From contig NZ_AMGM01000002.1 in assembly GCF_000298295.1 (NCBI RefSeq), positions 1-64,000 of the forward strand: a DNA stretch of 64,000 nt, read 5' to 3'. A model generated the notes under the pieces. The model was not told the DNA's origin. It ran no database searches and was given only the letters and a program-made list of their open reading frames with translations. The translations under genes were made by a program, and so were the position numbers. How positions within the stretch are numbered: position 1 is the first letter of the stretch; every line of letters begins with the position of its first letter. The DNA is from Cecembia lonarensis LW9. GTDB taxonomy: Bacteria; Bacteroidota; Bacteroidia; Cytophagales; Cyclobacteriaceae. Shown here in pieces: positions 8,113 through 17,580 of this stretch.

Positions 8113-10418
8113 TGATGGCTATGCGTAATTTTAACTTTCTATATATCATTTTCTTCATGGCTTCAAGCTGTATTTCATTTGAATCCAAAATGAAATTGGC
8201 CAAATCCCACGAAGACCTTTTGCAATTTGAAGATGCATTGGATTATTATTTGGCTGCGTGGGAAAAACAAAAAGTTCCCCTTATTGCAAGGAGGATTGCA
8301 GGCATTCATTTGAAAAAGAGGGATTTTGTACTGGCAGATAATTGGTTTTACGTGTATTCCAGCTTGCAGAAACTCTCAATAGAGGATCATTATGACTATG
8401 CTAAGGTTTTGATAGGGCTTTCAAGATTTGAGGAGGCCAATTATCATTTGGAAGCCATTGAAAGATTGGATCGAATCGAGGCCAAAAGTCCAAAGTGGAG
8501 CTCTTTTCGGCAATCTGCGATGACCGCTAAATCCATCTTAAATGGCCCAACGGATTACGAGTTGATACCTTTAGATGATATCAATACCCAGTTTTCTGAA
8601 TTTGGCTATACCTCTTTTGAGAATCAGAAGTTCTTTATTTCAGATAGGTTTGAGGGAGAGGATTTGATAATCCAAGATCGAGATCAAGTAACAGGAAACG
8701 CTTTCTTGAATATTTTTTCCGGATTTACCGATAATGTGACTGAAAAGTTTTCTTTTAAAGGATGGAATGAATTTAAAAACCAACTTCATCAAGGTCCTTT
8801 ACATGTAAGTGAATCTTTTACTTTTATTGTTCAATCCCTAAATTCAAATAGGAGACAGAGAAGGCTTGGGGAAAATATGATGAGTATTGTTCCTAAAATT
8901 TATTACAAGAAAAATCAGGGATCTGATTCAAATTTTTACCTATTAGAATTCAACGATGCCTTAAACGTTACATATTTGGATCCTTTCTGGGATGAAGAGA
9001 AGAGGCGTTTGTATTTTGTTTCTGACCAACCCGGAGGCTTTGGAAAGTTGGATATTTATTACAGTATTTTGCATAGCAATGGTGTATGGTCCAGGCCCAT
9101 TAATTTGGGAGAACACATCAATACTTTTGGAAATGAGAGAAGTCCATTTGTTTATCAGGATACCTTGTATTTTTCTTCTGAAGGGAGAGGCGGACTCGGA
9201 GGTCTGGATATTTACAAAGTGAGTATAGCCAATGATAATTTTCAAGGCGTCCCTGAAAATTTAGGTGTTCCTTTTAATTCTAATAAGGATGATTTTTTCT
9301 TTATGATTGATAAGTGGGAAGATGATCTTCAGGTCCTTTCATCGGATAGAGATGGAGGAAAAGGAAAAGATGACTTATATTTTCTTAGAAAAAAAGAGCA
9401 ATACCGACCTATAGTTTTTGAGTTTGTAGATGAACAAACAAGGGAACCGCTGAATAATGTTGTTTTGGAATTGGTGAATCCTTTGACCGATGTAATGAGC
9501 ACATATATTTCCGATAAAGGTGGTAGGGTCATTACAACCCTACCTAAAGGGATTGATGCATTAGGTGTCAATTTAAGTAGATCTGGGTATGTTTTCGAAT
9601 CTTTTTCCAATTATAAATTAGGGGAGAGCGATACGCTGTCCTTTAGTCTAAAAAGAATGATGTTTAATAAAGCTTTTTCAATTAACGATATTCTCTACGA
9701 ATTTGGTAAGGATGAAATTACAGCTCAATCTATGAGAGAGTTGGAAAAATTAGCCAAAATATTGTTAGATTATCCTAGACTTAGGGTCAAACTTACCGCC
9801 CATACCGATGCAAGAGGTTCGGAAGCCTTCAACCTTAGGCTTTCGCAAAGAAGGGCTAAAGCCGCTCATGATATTTTAGTTAATCTCGGTATAGCCACTT
9901 CTAGAATATCATATGAAGGAAAAGGCGGGAATTTTCCAATCATTGACTGCGGAAATGATTGTTCTGATGAAGAGTATGCCAGGAATAGGAGAACTGAAAT
10001 TGTTTTAATCGATGATTATTTTTACGAACAGGATAATCCTGCTCTAGAAGGTAATACTGAGCAAGAAAAAATTGGAGGAGGGGCCTACATAAAAAGTTCT
10101 GAAAGAGATAATTTAACAATTTTTGTTGATGGGGAAGTATCCTCTTTCCCTGAGATTATTCAGGTCAATGAAGGGGAAAGGGGGAAATTTTTTCATATTA
10201 TTTCCAGTTTCAGTTCGTATCAGCGGGCATTATTAGCTTCACAGATGTATATGGACCAAGGGATAAGTATATATATCATCCCTCCTTATGGGGAAAGTGA
10301 TTTATACAGATTGGCTGTTGAAAAGTTCGATTATTATTGGCAGGCTTCAGCGCGTTTGGATCAAAACAGGTTAAATTTTAAAAGCCCTGATATTTGGATT
10401 TTGGAGTTTGAGCCTTAA
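8112..10418 (+). CDS. PorE-like OmpA/PD40 lipoprotein with possible SPOR domain
   Basis: A 768-residue lipoprotein (lipobox FMASSC, Cys20). Visible order: TPR-like helices (about 30-140), a PD40/WD40-like propeller (about 165-430, motifs DPFWDEEKRRLYFVSD and SPFVYQDTLYFSSEGRGG), a carboxypeptidase-regulatory-like beta sandwich (about 440-510), and an OmpA peptidoglycan-binding domain (about 525-640, TAHTDARGSEAFNLRLSQRRA and NRRTEI). The last 75 residues (IISSFSSYQRALLASQMYMDQG) resemble a SPOR domain. PorE-type proteins link the T9SS to peptidoglycan. The start overlaps the upstream stop (TAATG), so this is the third gene of a coupled substrate-SprF-PorE-like operon. Confidence 0.8.
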   Translation: MMAMRNFNFLYIIFFMASSCISFESKMKLAKSHEDLLQFEDALDYYLAAWEKQKVPLIARRIAGIHLKKRDFVLADNWFYVYSSLQKLSIEDHYDYAKVLIGLSRFEEANYHLEAIERLDRIEAKSPKWSSFRQSAMTAKSILNGPTDYELIPLDDINTQFSEFGYTSFENQKFFISDRFEGEDLIIQDRDQVTGNAFLNIFSGFTDNVTEKFSFKGWNEFKNQLHQGPLHVSESFTFIVQSLNSNRRQRRLGENMMSIVPKIYYKKNQGSDSNFYLLEFNDALNVTYLDPFWDEEKRRLYFVSDQPGGFGKLDIYYSILHSNGVWSRPINLGEHINTFGNERSPFVYQDTLYFSSEGRGGLGGLDIYKVSIANDNFQGVPENLGVPFNSNKDDFFFMIDKWEDDLQVLSSDRDGGKGKDDLYFLRKKEQYRPIVFEFVDEQTREPLNNVVLELVNPLTDVMSTYISDKGGRVITTLPKGIDALGVNLSRSGYVFESFSNYKLGESDTLSFSLKRMMFNKAFSINDILYEFGKDEITAQSMRELEKLAKILLDYPRLRVKLTAHTDARGSEAFNLRLSQRRAKAAHDILVNLGIATSRISYEGKGGNFPIIDCGNDCSDEEYARNRRTEIVLIDDYFYEQDNPALEGNTEQEKIGGGAYIKSSERDNLTIFVDGEVSSFPEIIQVNEGERGKFFHIISSFSSYQRALLASQMYMDQGISIYIIPPYGESDLYRLAVEKFDYYWQASARLDQNRLNFKSPDIWILEFEP

Positions 10419-10508
10419 GGAAAAATCCAAAACATTTCATTAACAATTTTAGGCCAAAAAAAGTAGAAACAGAACAAAGGCTTTAACTTACCGGCTAAAT
10501 GATTATTA

Positions 10509-11429
10509 ATGGTTTCGCTTTCTATTTCAAAACGCTTTGATTTAAACTCTACGGTGTTGCTTAAGTCCAGACCCTCCTACCAATTATCCGATATTTATAC
10601 TCCGGTCGAAATTTTAGGGCCGGATTTTGTGATAGGGGTTGGAGGTTTGGAGGATAGTGAATCTAATGAAGTACCTAACAAACCCCATTATTTGCTTCTG
10701 GCTGGTTTATTGGGCCTATCTTTACCTTTTAATAATTACCGGTTGTCCTTTGGCTTAAGTTTAAAAGACTATTACGAGAAGAACTTTTCCTTTATGCATC
10801 TGAAGCGACAAAGGTTAATCCGTTCCAAAGTAGAGGATCAATATATCGAAAAGTTTATTGGCGTTGAATCCGTTACGCTTTATCCTGGAATTTACCTTCA
10901 ATCTCTCCACTTATGCAGGATTTATGGAAATGAACGTTTCCTATTGGTAGATTTGGGAAAAAATGGGCTAGAGGCCATTTCCTTTGACCTCAACCGTAGC
11001 AGCGAAAATCAAGAATACCTCAAGGCAAAAGGATTTGATGATTGGCTGGCAATGGAATTAATGGGTGAAAAAAATAATATTGGAACTGTTTCTAAAAGCA
11101 AAACCAAGTTTTTGAAAGACCCATCCAGTCAAATGAAGGAATATATCCTGTATCTTTTGAAGAAGCTTCAGGTTTTGGTGAACAAGGATAAGCAAGAGAC
11201 ATGTTATTTACATATTTGTTCTGATTTGGTTCTCGCTTCATCGGAATTGGATACGTTCTTCTCGCATTTGGACAAATTGTTTAAAGAGTCGATAGCTGTT
11301 AAACTAGAACATGAAAGCATCTTACAGGTATTGACAAATAGACTAAGTCTTTCGAATGATTCCATGATGGATATTGTATCAGTTGGCGTGGTAGTAACCC
11401 AAAAACGATGGAATTTTATTGTACTTTAA
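10509..11429 (+). CDS. Unrecognised protein, possible actin-like fold
   Basis: Not confidently recognised. It has 306 residues and no signal peptide or transmembrane segment. GPDFVIGVGGLEDSE is followed by LAGLLGLSLPFNNYRLS, then PGIYLQSL and FLLVDLGKNGLEAISFDL. That order loosely recalls plasmid and archaeal actin-like proteins (ParM type: a VGLPL strand, then a second phosphate motif DxGxxT), but the usual threonine/aspartate after DLG is not conserved and no clear first phosphate motif is present. An in-frame TGA just upstream of the ATG excludes a long N-terminal extension. It lies 90 bp after the T9SS operon and may be an unrelated single gene. Actin-like fold is a weak inference. Confidence 0.6.
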   Translation: MVSLSISKRFDLNSTVLLKSRPSYQLSDIYTPVEILGPDFVIGVGGLEDSESNEVPNKPHYLLLAGLLGLSLPFNNYRLSFGLSLKDYYEKNFSFMHLKRQRLIRSKVEDQYIEKFIGVESVTLYPGIYLQSLHLCRIYGNERFLLVDLGKNGLEAISFDLNRSSENQEYLKAKGFDDWLAMELMGEKNNIGTVSKSKTKFLKDPSSQMKEYILYLLKKLQVLVNKDKQETCYLHICSDLVLASSELDTFFSHLDKLFKESIAVKLEHESILQVLTNRLSLSNDSMMDIVSVGVVVTQKRWNFIVL

Positions 11430-11527
11430 AATTCCTTGATATTGCTTTTTTTCTAATCTATCTAGAATTCATTGAATTGTAGCATTATAGCTACCGTACC
11501 TAAATCCAGCTTAGTATTATTATAAGT

Positions 11528-12235
11528 CTATGAAAGTCTTGAAATTATCAATTCTCTAAGCTTTTTGTAGAATCCTCTCCTGACAGGTAGGGAAGTTTGA
11601 TTGACAATTGCCTCTTTGGAATTAAAAGAAGCAATATGACTAACGTTAACAATATAGGATTTATGTATGCGGATAAATTTTTTATCAGAAAGTTTACCAC
11701 TTACATCCTTAAGAATGTCCCTTATCATGTATGTTTTGTCTTTAGTGACCACTTTGGTGTACATGCCATCAGCTTGAAGATAGAGTATTTTGTCTTCCGA
11801 AACAGGGCTTAAAAAACCTTTATCCCTGATTTTCAAATATTTTTGGCGTCGATCGGTTTTTTCTTTAAACTGAATTCTGTTTATTGCTAAAAAAACAGCA
11901 GACTTAAGTCTTTGAAAATCAAAAGGTTTTAATAAAAACCCATCATAAGTTACGTTACTGATTTTTTCCAAAATGGGATTGTCTGAATAAGCTGTTAAGA
12001 ATAATACAGGGATATCATATTTCTCTTTGATGACCTGTGTCAATTGTACGCCATCAAGCGTACCTTCCAGTAGTACGTCCATGATAATTAAATCCGGCCT
12101 TCTCTTTTTTAGGTATTCCAGTGTATCTTTCGCATTGGAAAAAATATCCAAAACATTGAAATCAAGCGTTTGCAGTAATTCTTGTAAATTTTCTGCCAAC
12201 TCTTTTTCGTCCTCGACAATAAGAATTTCTTTCAC
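11528..12235 (-). CDS. LytTR-family response regulator
   Basis: A two-component regulator with an N-terminal receiver domain (EILIVEDE acidic pair, phospho-acceptor Asp in DLIIMDVLLEG, Lys in LKPF) and a C-terminal LytTR DNA-binding domain (FIRIHKSYIVN and LPVRRGFYKKL). The reading frame stays open to an ATG at 12370, but that start adds a 45-residue tail unlike receivers. The GTG at 12235 places ILIVEDE at the usual position, giving about 235 residues, and is preferred. It is divergent from the histidine kinase at 12435, so the two probably form a functional pair sharing a promoter region. Confidence 0.85.
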   Translation of the reverse strand: MKEILIVEDEKELAENLQELLQTLDFNVLDIFSNAKDTLEYLKKRRPDLIIMDVLLEGTLDGVQLTQVIKEKYDIPVLFLTAYSDNPILEKISNVTYDGFLLKPFDFQRLKSAVFLAINRIQFKEKTDRRQKYLKIRDKGFLSPVSEDKILYLQADGMYTKVVTKDKTYMIRDILKDVSGKLSDKKFIRIHKSYIVNVSHIASFNSKEAIVNQTSLPVRRGFYKKLRELIISRLS

Positions 12236-12434
12236 ATTTTTGTAATTATGGAGGTTCGGATGGATTAATCTCCTCTCAGTTTCATAGGTTTTAACCTTGT
12301 TAAAAACAAGAGAAATCAAAATATTCACTTTAATTACTTTAAATTTTTGAACTTTAAGCGGTTTTACCAATTAACTGTAATAAAATGTAAATGGAGTGGT
12401 GTTGAAAACGAATTAAAAAGGTTAAATTAAAATA

Positions 12435-14987
12435 ATGTTAAGTAGTAAAATTCTTTTAGGTTTAGGGGAGTCCTATAAATTATTATACACTAAAAACTTA
12501 CTGAAGAAGTCCATTCAAGAGGTATTGGGGATATTGGGAAGGGCTTCCGATGTGGATAGGGTGTATATCTTTAAAAATCATATGTTGCCCGATGAATCAT
12601 TGGGTATGTCCCAGGTTTTCGAATGGACCAAAGAAGGTATTTCGGCGCAATTGGAATTTGAACCTTTACAAAATCTATCCTGGAGCTTGTTTCCTGAACT
12701 TTTGGAAAAGCTTGAATCCAATGTTCCCATCAATGATTATGTGAAGAATTCAACCAATCAGTTTTTTTATGAGACTATGCATGAACAGGGAATTATTTCG
12801 TACTTATTTGTGCCGATTTTTACCGGAGAAAAGTTTTGGGGATACATAGGTTTCGATAATTGTACCAGAATAGAAAAGTTTAAAGAAGAGCAAGTTGCGG
12901 CACTTCATGCCTTTGCGGGTAATTTTGGTTCAGAAATCATGATCCGCAAGCAAAGGAAACTTTTGAAGCGTAAGCGTATGAAATTCTGGGAATTCATACA
13001 ATCCTTGGATAACATTTTATTTAAGCTGAATGCCAAAGGAGAGTTTGTTTTTTTGAATCAGGCTTGGGAAAACTATACCGGATACAAAATTGGCAACTGT
13101 ATGGGGAAAAGCCTTTTAAGTTTTATAGAACCTCAAGACTTTTCCAATTTGGAGTCCGCCTTTACCCGTACAAAAATGGAAGGCTATACCTCTGTACAAA
13201 AAGAGTTAAGGATGCGATTGGCCAATGGTAAGTACAGGTGGTTTTTGATTAGATTTAAAGCTGATTTTTCAAATCATGGAGATTTTAGAGGTTTTAAGGG
13301 CTTTTTAATGGATATCCATGAAAAAGTAGGATCAAAACAAAAAATCCAGAAGTTGACTGAGTTTTTTCAACTTATAAATGAAATACAGCTAGGTTATTTT
13401 GAATCTGATGATATGGCATTGCCATTGGAAAATCTTTTAAAGTCTCTTTTGAGAATTACAGATAGTAAATTTGGATTTATTGCCGAGATATTATATGATG
13501 AACAAGGTCAGCCCTACCTAAAGACCCATGCGATTTCAAATATCTCTTGGTCAAAAGAAACTGAAGCTTTTTACCAAGATCATTATTATTCAGGAATGGA
13601 GTTCCGCAATTTGGATACCTTGTTTGGAGAGGTTGTAAAAACGGAAGAAGTATTGATTGCAAATGACGTGGGTAATGACAAAAGGGCCAAGGGTACGCCT
13701 GCCGGTCATCCTCCATTGAAAAGATTTTTAGGTATTCCCGTCAAAAAAAACAATGAATTGATTGGTATGATGGGCTTGGCCAACAAAGTAAAGCCTTACG
13801 TGGAAGAAGATGTGGATTTTTTAACTCCGATTATTTCAGGTTATGCCAACTTTATCAAATCTACCCAATATTTTAGGGAGCGAATAAAAACAGAGCAGAA
13901 AAATAAAGAAATACAGCAGCTTTATGATCTTATTGCCCAAAATTCTAAGGATATCATAGCAGTGCATGATTTGGACCTTACCTTCCGCTATGTCTCACCC
14001 TCCATTTTTGATGTTTTGGGATATAAACCTGAAGAAGTGATAGGGAAAAAGCCAAGTGAAGTGTTTAGTTCAACTGTGGTTCCGGCAAGTTTACCTGAAA
14101 CGGGGAAAAGGTTAGTGCTTGACCATATGCATAAAAATGGCCAAAAACTTGTTAGATTGGAAATTTTAAGTGAAATTTTATATGATGATAAGGGTATTCC
14201 CACGGGAACTATAGCGGTATCAAGAGATGTTACCGAGCGAGAGGAAATCTTACAGGAATTGCAGGAATCTCTAAGTAGGGAAAAGGAATTGAGTCAGTTG
14301 AAGTCAAGATTTATTTCCATGATTTCGCATGAATTCAGGACGCCACTTTCCACCATATTAAGTAGCACAGAACTCTTGACTATTTTTAGCAATAAGGTCA
14401 ATGATTTAGAGCTTAAGGAAAAGTTGCAGCTGCATCTTTCCAGAATCAATGGCCAAATTTACCGGCTTTCCGGTATCATATCGGATGTGTTGGTTTTAGA
14501 CAAGAGCTCACATGGAAAAAAGGCTGTACAAAAGGAAAAAATAGCTCTTTGCAAGTTTTTTGAATCTCTGGTTTTTAATAATTTCATGGATCATAATGGA
14601 GAGGGTCTAATTCAATTGGAATTACCTTTAGAGGACAAAGAGGTTGTGACTGAACCTACATGGCTGACACATATTTTCAGAAATATTTTGGAGAACTCTT
14701 TGAAATATTCCGGTGTTTCTGACTTGAAGCCTGTACTAAAACTTACCTATGGACCATCAAGCTACTGCGTTACCATCAGGGATTATGGAATAGGGATACC
14801 TGATGAGGAACAGAAATATATATTTGAATCTTTTTTCCGGGCAAAAAATGTTGCCAATATCAAAGGTACCGGATTAGGATTGAATATTGTAAAGGAGTTT
14901 CTCGCTAATCTTGGGGGAGAAATTTCATTTGAGAGTACTTTTGGAAAAGGGACAGCGTTTAAAGTGGAATTGCCTTATGCCTATTAA
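12435..14987 (+). CDS. Multisensor histidine kinase (GAF-PAS-GAF-PAS)
   Basis: A soluble sensor kinase of 850 residues with no transmembrane helix. Domains in order: GAF (about 25-170), PAS (about 180-300, NAKGEFVFLNQAWENYTGY), GAF (about 310-475), PAS (about 500-610, RYVSPSIFDVLGY), HisKA with H-box SHEFRTP (His632), and a HATPase_c domain with N box ENILENSLKYS and G boxes DYGIGIP and GTGLGLNIV. It should autophosphorylate His632 and pass the phosphate to a receiver; candidates are the overlapping receiver-kinase gene downstream and the divergent LytTR regulator. The ligand of the GAF domains cannot be told from the sequence. Confidence 0.9.
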   Translation: MLSSKILLGLGESYKLLYTKNLLKKSIQEVLGILGRASDVDRVYIFKNHMLPDESLGMSQVFEWTKEGISAQLEFEPLQNLSWSLFPELLEKLESNVPINDYVKNSTNQFFYETMHEQGIISYLFVPIFTGEKFWGYIGFDNCTRIEKFKEEQVAALHAFAGNFGSEIMIRKQRKLLKRKRMKFWEFIQSLDNILFKLNAKGEFVFLNQAWENYTGYKIGNCMGKSLLSFIEPQDFSNLESAFTRTKMEGYTSVQKELRMRLANGKYRWFLIRFKADFSNHGDFRGFKGFLMDIHEKVGSKQKIQKLTEFFQLINEIQLGYFESDDMALPLENLLKSLLRITDSKFGFIAEILYDEQGQPYLKTHAISNISWSKETEAFYQDHYYSGMEFRNLDTLFGEVVKTEEVLIANDVGNDKRAKGTPAGHPPLKRFLGIPVKKNNELIGMMGLANKVKPYVEEDVDFLTPIISGYANFIKSTQYFRERIKTEQKNKEIQQLYDLIAQNSKDIIAVHDLDLTFRYVSPSIFDVLGYKPEEVIGKKPSEVFSSTVVPASLPETGKRLVLDHMHKNGQKLVRLEILSEILYDDKGIPTGTIAVSRDVTEREEILQELQESLSREKELSQLKSRFISMISHEFRTPLSTILSSTELLTIFSNKVNDLELKEKLQLHLSRINGQIYRLSGIISDVLVLDKSSHGKKAVQKEKIALCKFFESLVFNNFMDHNGEGLIQLELPLEDKEVVTEPTWLTHIFRNILENSLKYSGVSDLKPVLKLTYGPSSYCVTIRDYGIGIPDEEQKYIFESFFRAKNVANIKGTGLGLNIVKEFLANLGGEISFESTFGKGTAFKVELPYAY

Positions 14988-16026
14988 AATCTTATTAATT
15001 GAAGACGAGCAGGACCTGAGACAGAATATTTCTGAAATGCTCGAAATTGAAGGTTTTCAGGTCTTTCAGGCAATAAATGGGATCGAAGGGCTGGAACTTA
15101 TCAATAAGCAGAGCATTGACCTGGTGATTTCTGATATCATGATGCCTTTATTGGATGGCTATCAATTGTTGGAAATTGTTAGAGGCAATCCTAGTTTTTC
15201 TAACCTTCCCTTTATCTTTCTCTCAGCTAAATCTTCTCTAAAGGACCAAAGGCTGGGTATGGAAAAGGGGGCGGAAGATTACCTTATCAAGCCCATTGCA
15301 TTCAATAGTCTCTTAAATGCGATACATGCCGCATTAGACAAGAAACAACAAAGGGAGGCGCTGATAAAGGAGGCCATTAACAAGGCCATTACAAGCGAAC
15401 GAAAGGTGAAGTACCATGAACTTAGAACGCCACTGTTCGGATTGATGGGCATCTTGGATTTTTTATCAGAAAACTTAGATGCACTAGATAAAAACGAAAT
15501 ACAACTTTTGGTTGAAAAGGCCCTTGATGCCTCCAATCGCTTGGATGGGACCCTATCTAAATTATATATATACCAAAAGATTGCTGACAACGAAATCAAC
15601 TTGCAGTACTTCCCCTCTTTGTATTTCTTTGTGAAGGAAATTGTTGCCGGGCTTGGTTTAGATACGGTTGAAATAGTCAATGAAGGAAATGATTTTTCAG
15701 TATCTTTTGACCCAAAACAGTTGACCTTTATATTGACTGAATTGTTACAGAATGCCATCAAGTTTAAAGCCACTGATGATGCCAAGGTAAGCATTTCATT
15801 TAATGAGGGAAGAAAAATAACGGTAACAAATACCCAAAATTACCTTCCTCCAGACATGGCCTTATCCATCAGCCCTTTTTGTCAGTACGATCGGACGCAA
15901 CAGGAACAGCAAGGTTTGGGCTTAGGTTTATTTATAGCCTCAAAGTATTGCGAAAAGCACCACTGGCAATTTAAAGCAGAAACCTTAAAAAACGGAGACT
16001 TTCAGGTTCAAATTGAATTTGCCTGA
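14977..16026 (+). CDS. Receiver domain-histidine kinase hybrid
   Basis: An N-terminal receiver (ILLIEDEQDLRQN, phospho-acceptor Asp53 in VISDIMMP, KPI lysine motif) is joined to a kinase half with H-box YHELRTPLFGL (His147) and a HATPase_c fold (LTELLQNAIKF, then QGLGLGLFIASKY). The order is receiver first and kinase second, so it may be phosphorylated by the upstream kinase and then modulate its own output. The start at 14977 overlaps the upstream stop by 11 bp. The frame is open back to 14911, but the extension has no receiver features. The 3' end overlaps the convergent CheY-like gene by 19 bp. Confidence 0.85.
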   Translation: MPIKILLIEDEQDLRQNISEMLEIEGFQVFQAINGIEGLELINKQSIDLVISDIMMPLLDGYQLLEIVRGNPSFSNLPFIFLSAKSSLKDQRLGMEKGAEDYLIKPIAFNSLLNAIHAALDKKQQREALIKEAINKAITSERKVKYHELRTPLFGLMGILDFLSENLDALDKNEIQLLVEKALDASNRLDGTLSKLYIYQKIADNEINLQYFPSLYFFVKEIVAGLGLDTVEIVNEGNDFSVSFDPKQLTFILTELLQNAIKFKATDDAKVSISFNEGRKITVTNTQNYLPPDMALSISPFCQYDRTQQEQQGLGLGLFIASKYCEKHHWQFKAETLKNGDFQVQIEFA

Positions 16027-16409
16027 TTGCTTGTTTGGTCTCCTTTCATTACATCAATTATAAGTTGATGTATATCAGAGATTTTGAAAGGCTTTCTTAA
16101 TAGTTTGTTAAAATAGACCTGCTCCTTATCAAACATTCCTTCTTCAGCTGCTGTCATGCCTATGAGTGTGATAGATTTTCCTTTTTCAGTTGCCCTGATG
16201 CGTTCAGCCATTTCAATTCCATTTAAGTATGGCATCATAAAATCTGTCAAAATAAAATCAATCTTTTTCTCTGTTTTTTCGAACAGCTCAAAACCTTCCA
16301 ACCCATTGCAGGCTTCCTGTATTTCAAAACCCTTACTCTCCAATACCTTTTTAAGCATCAAACGGATCAATTTATCATCTTCAACAATTATTCCATGTAA
16401 CATTTGCAT
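16008..16409 (-). CDS. Single-domain CheY-like response regulator
   Basis: A 133-residue stand-alone receiver: GIIVEDDKLIRLML acidic pocket, phospho-acceptor Asp in FILTDFMMPYLNG, switch threonine near LIGMTAA, and Lys in LLRKPFKI. It has no output domain, so it probably acts as a phosphate relay or sink or through protein contacts. It is convergent with and overlaps the receiver-kinase gene by 19 bp, and completes a local cluster of four two-component proteins. Confidence 0.85.
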   Translation of the reverse strand: MQMLHGIIVEDDKLIRLMLKKVLESKGFEIQEACNGLEGFELFEKTEKKIDFILTDFMMPYLNGIEMAERIRATEKGKSITLIGMTAAEEGMFDKEQVYFNKLLRKPFKISDIHQLIIDVMKGDQTSNQANSI

Positions 16410-16814
16410 TATGTTAGTAAATTAATATTCTACTGATTCATTGAGCTATTTTAAAAAGAATGGACATTTTTCTACATGAAAGACTCTCAATTCTTAAATT
16501 TAAATAAATCGTTCTTCAATTTTGCTTGATAGCGGCATTTTTGCAGCTAATTGTAAATGATTGGAATTTTTTTTAGAAAAAATACTTTTTGTGTGTAAAC
16601 ATCTTTAAAGTGAAATAATATTTTCGATAGGGACAATTCGTGTATTTTATATCCAAAAAATAGAATTTTATTTATATCTTTTTTATGACATATATTGACT
16701 GAAAAGGATAATATGTTATTTGAAATGCAATTTTTTTATTTTGTGACATTTTTGTGACATGAAAAAATGCAAATTTAAAGAAATAGCGATGTATTTTTGT
16801 GTTGGTTATTGAAA
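16410..16814. other. Gene-free AT-rich gap upstream of the small AraC-like gene
   Basis: About 400 bp, very AT-rich, with no convincing ORF. The only structure seen is the direct repeat at 16741-16760, described separately. The gap probably holds two divergent promoters. Confidence 0.5.
16741..16760. promoter_or_regulatory. Direct-repeat operator candidate TTGTGACAT x2
   Basis: Two copies of TTGTGACAT start 11 bp apart (16741 and 16752), on the same helix face, 55-74 bp upstream of the ATG at 16815. The same arrangement, inverted and with one mismatch in 19, lies at 32-50 before the TPR-AraC gene. This suggests a site for a regulator common to both. Confidence 0.35.
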
Positions 16815-17171
16815 ATGGTTTCACCTATTGTTATGGATTATTTGGATTTTAATCAAAGAAGGATTGCGCATATTCACAGATTACTGTTTTTAGAAAAAAA
16901 ATATTTAGATCCTGATTTTGATTTAGCCTCATTAAGTGCTGAGCTGGGGGTAAAAGTAGAACAATTGGAAGGTTTGATTTTCTCTATTTATCGTAAAAGT
17001 TTTGTAGGGTTAATCCGTCAATTGAGGGTTGAGGCGCTTTTTAATGCTATTCCCCTTCAGCAGCCTATTGCCGACAAAGAAACTTTTGCAAAGCAGTTTG
17101 GCTTTGAAAGCTTTGAAGAAATGGAAGAAAATTACTATATCGAAATGAACCAAGCGTTTCCAAAATTTTGA
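16815..17171 (+). CDS. Small AraC-like helix-turn-helix protein
   Basis: 118 residues, essentially a stand-alone, somewhat degenerate AraC-type DNA-binding domain: a first HTH at about 40-80 (FDLASLSAELGVKVEQLEGL, then SFVGLIRQLRVEAL) and a second at about 90-115 (FAKQFGFESFEEME). No sensor domain is present. The frame opens at a TTG at 16797, but the ATG at 16815 is the more natural start. It may be an accessory or evolving regulator; its target is unknown. Confidence 0.65.
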   Translation: MVSPIVMDYLDFNQRRIAHIHRLLFLEKKYLDPDFDLASLSAELGVKVEQLEGLIFSIYRKSFVGLIRQLRVEALFNAIPLQQPIADKETFAKQFGFESFEEMEENYYIEMNQAFPKF

Positions 17172-17210
17172 TTTTGTATTTTCTGTCTATTCGGAATGTT
17201 ACACGTATCA

Positions 17211-17390
17211 ATTGGAGGGCCTCGGCAAGCTCGGCCACCGGGACTTAAATAAATATGGGGGGGAGGGAAGAAATGCGGCAAAGCCGCATTTCTTCCCTCC
17301 CCCGATTTTCCAAACCTAAATTCCGTTCCCCGAGCTTGCCGAGGGGCTCTTCAACCAAATATAATTCTACTACGTGTAAGATTAAGGATA
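17211..17390. repeat. GC-rich palindromic repeat element, copy 1
   Basis: This 180-bp element contains a long near-perfect palindrome at about 17256-17302 (GGGAGGGAAGAAATGCGGC, a short AA centre, then its complement). It is framed by CTCGGCAAGCTCGG on the left and CCGAGCTTGCCGAGG on the right. It ends in a tail, GGCTCTTCAACCAAAT and onward, that recurs at about 40257-40300. Related elements lie at 39900-40300, 40665-40925 and 41015-41133. It makes a very stable hairpin; the short ORF crossing it is not considered real. Confidence 0.8.
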
Positions 17391-17580
17391 CTCAGATTGT
17401 ATTTTTACAAGACCTTCAGTTCATTAACAATCTTTGGTTTTTTTGTATCCAACCATCATTATTTTTATTTTAAAATCAAATAAACCTAGTAAGTGTAAGC
17501 TAATCAATGATTAGTTTGATTTTATGGTTTTACTTCGGTTTAATTATTAATATTTTCGTGCGCATTCCTGATAGGTACTC

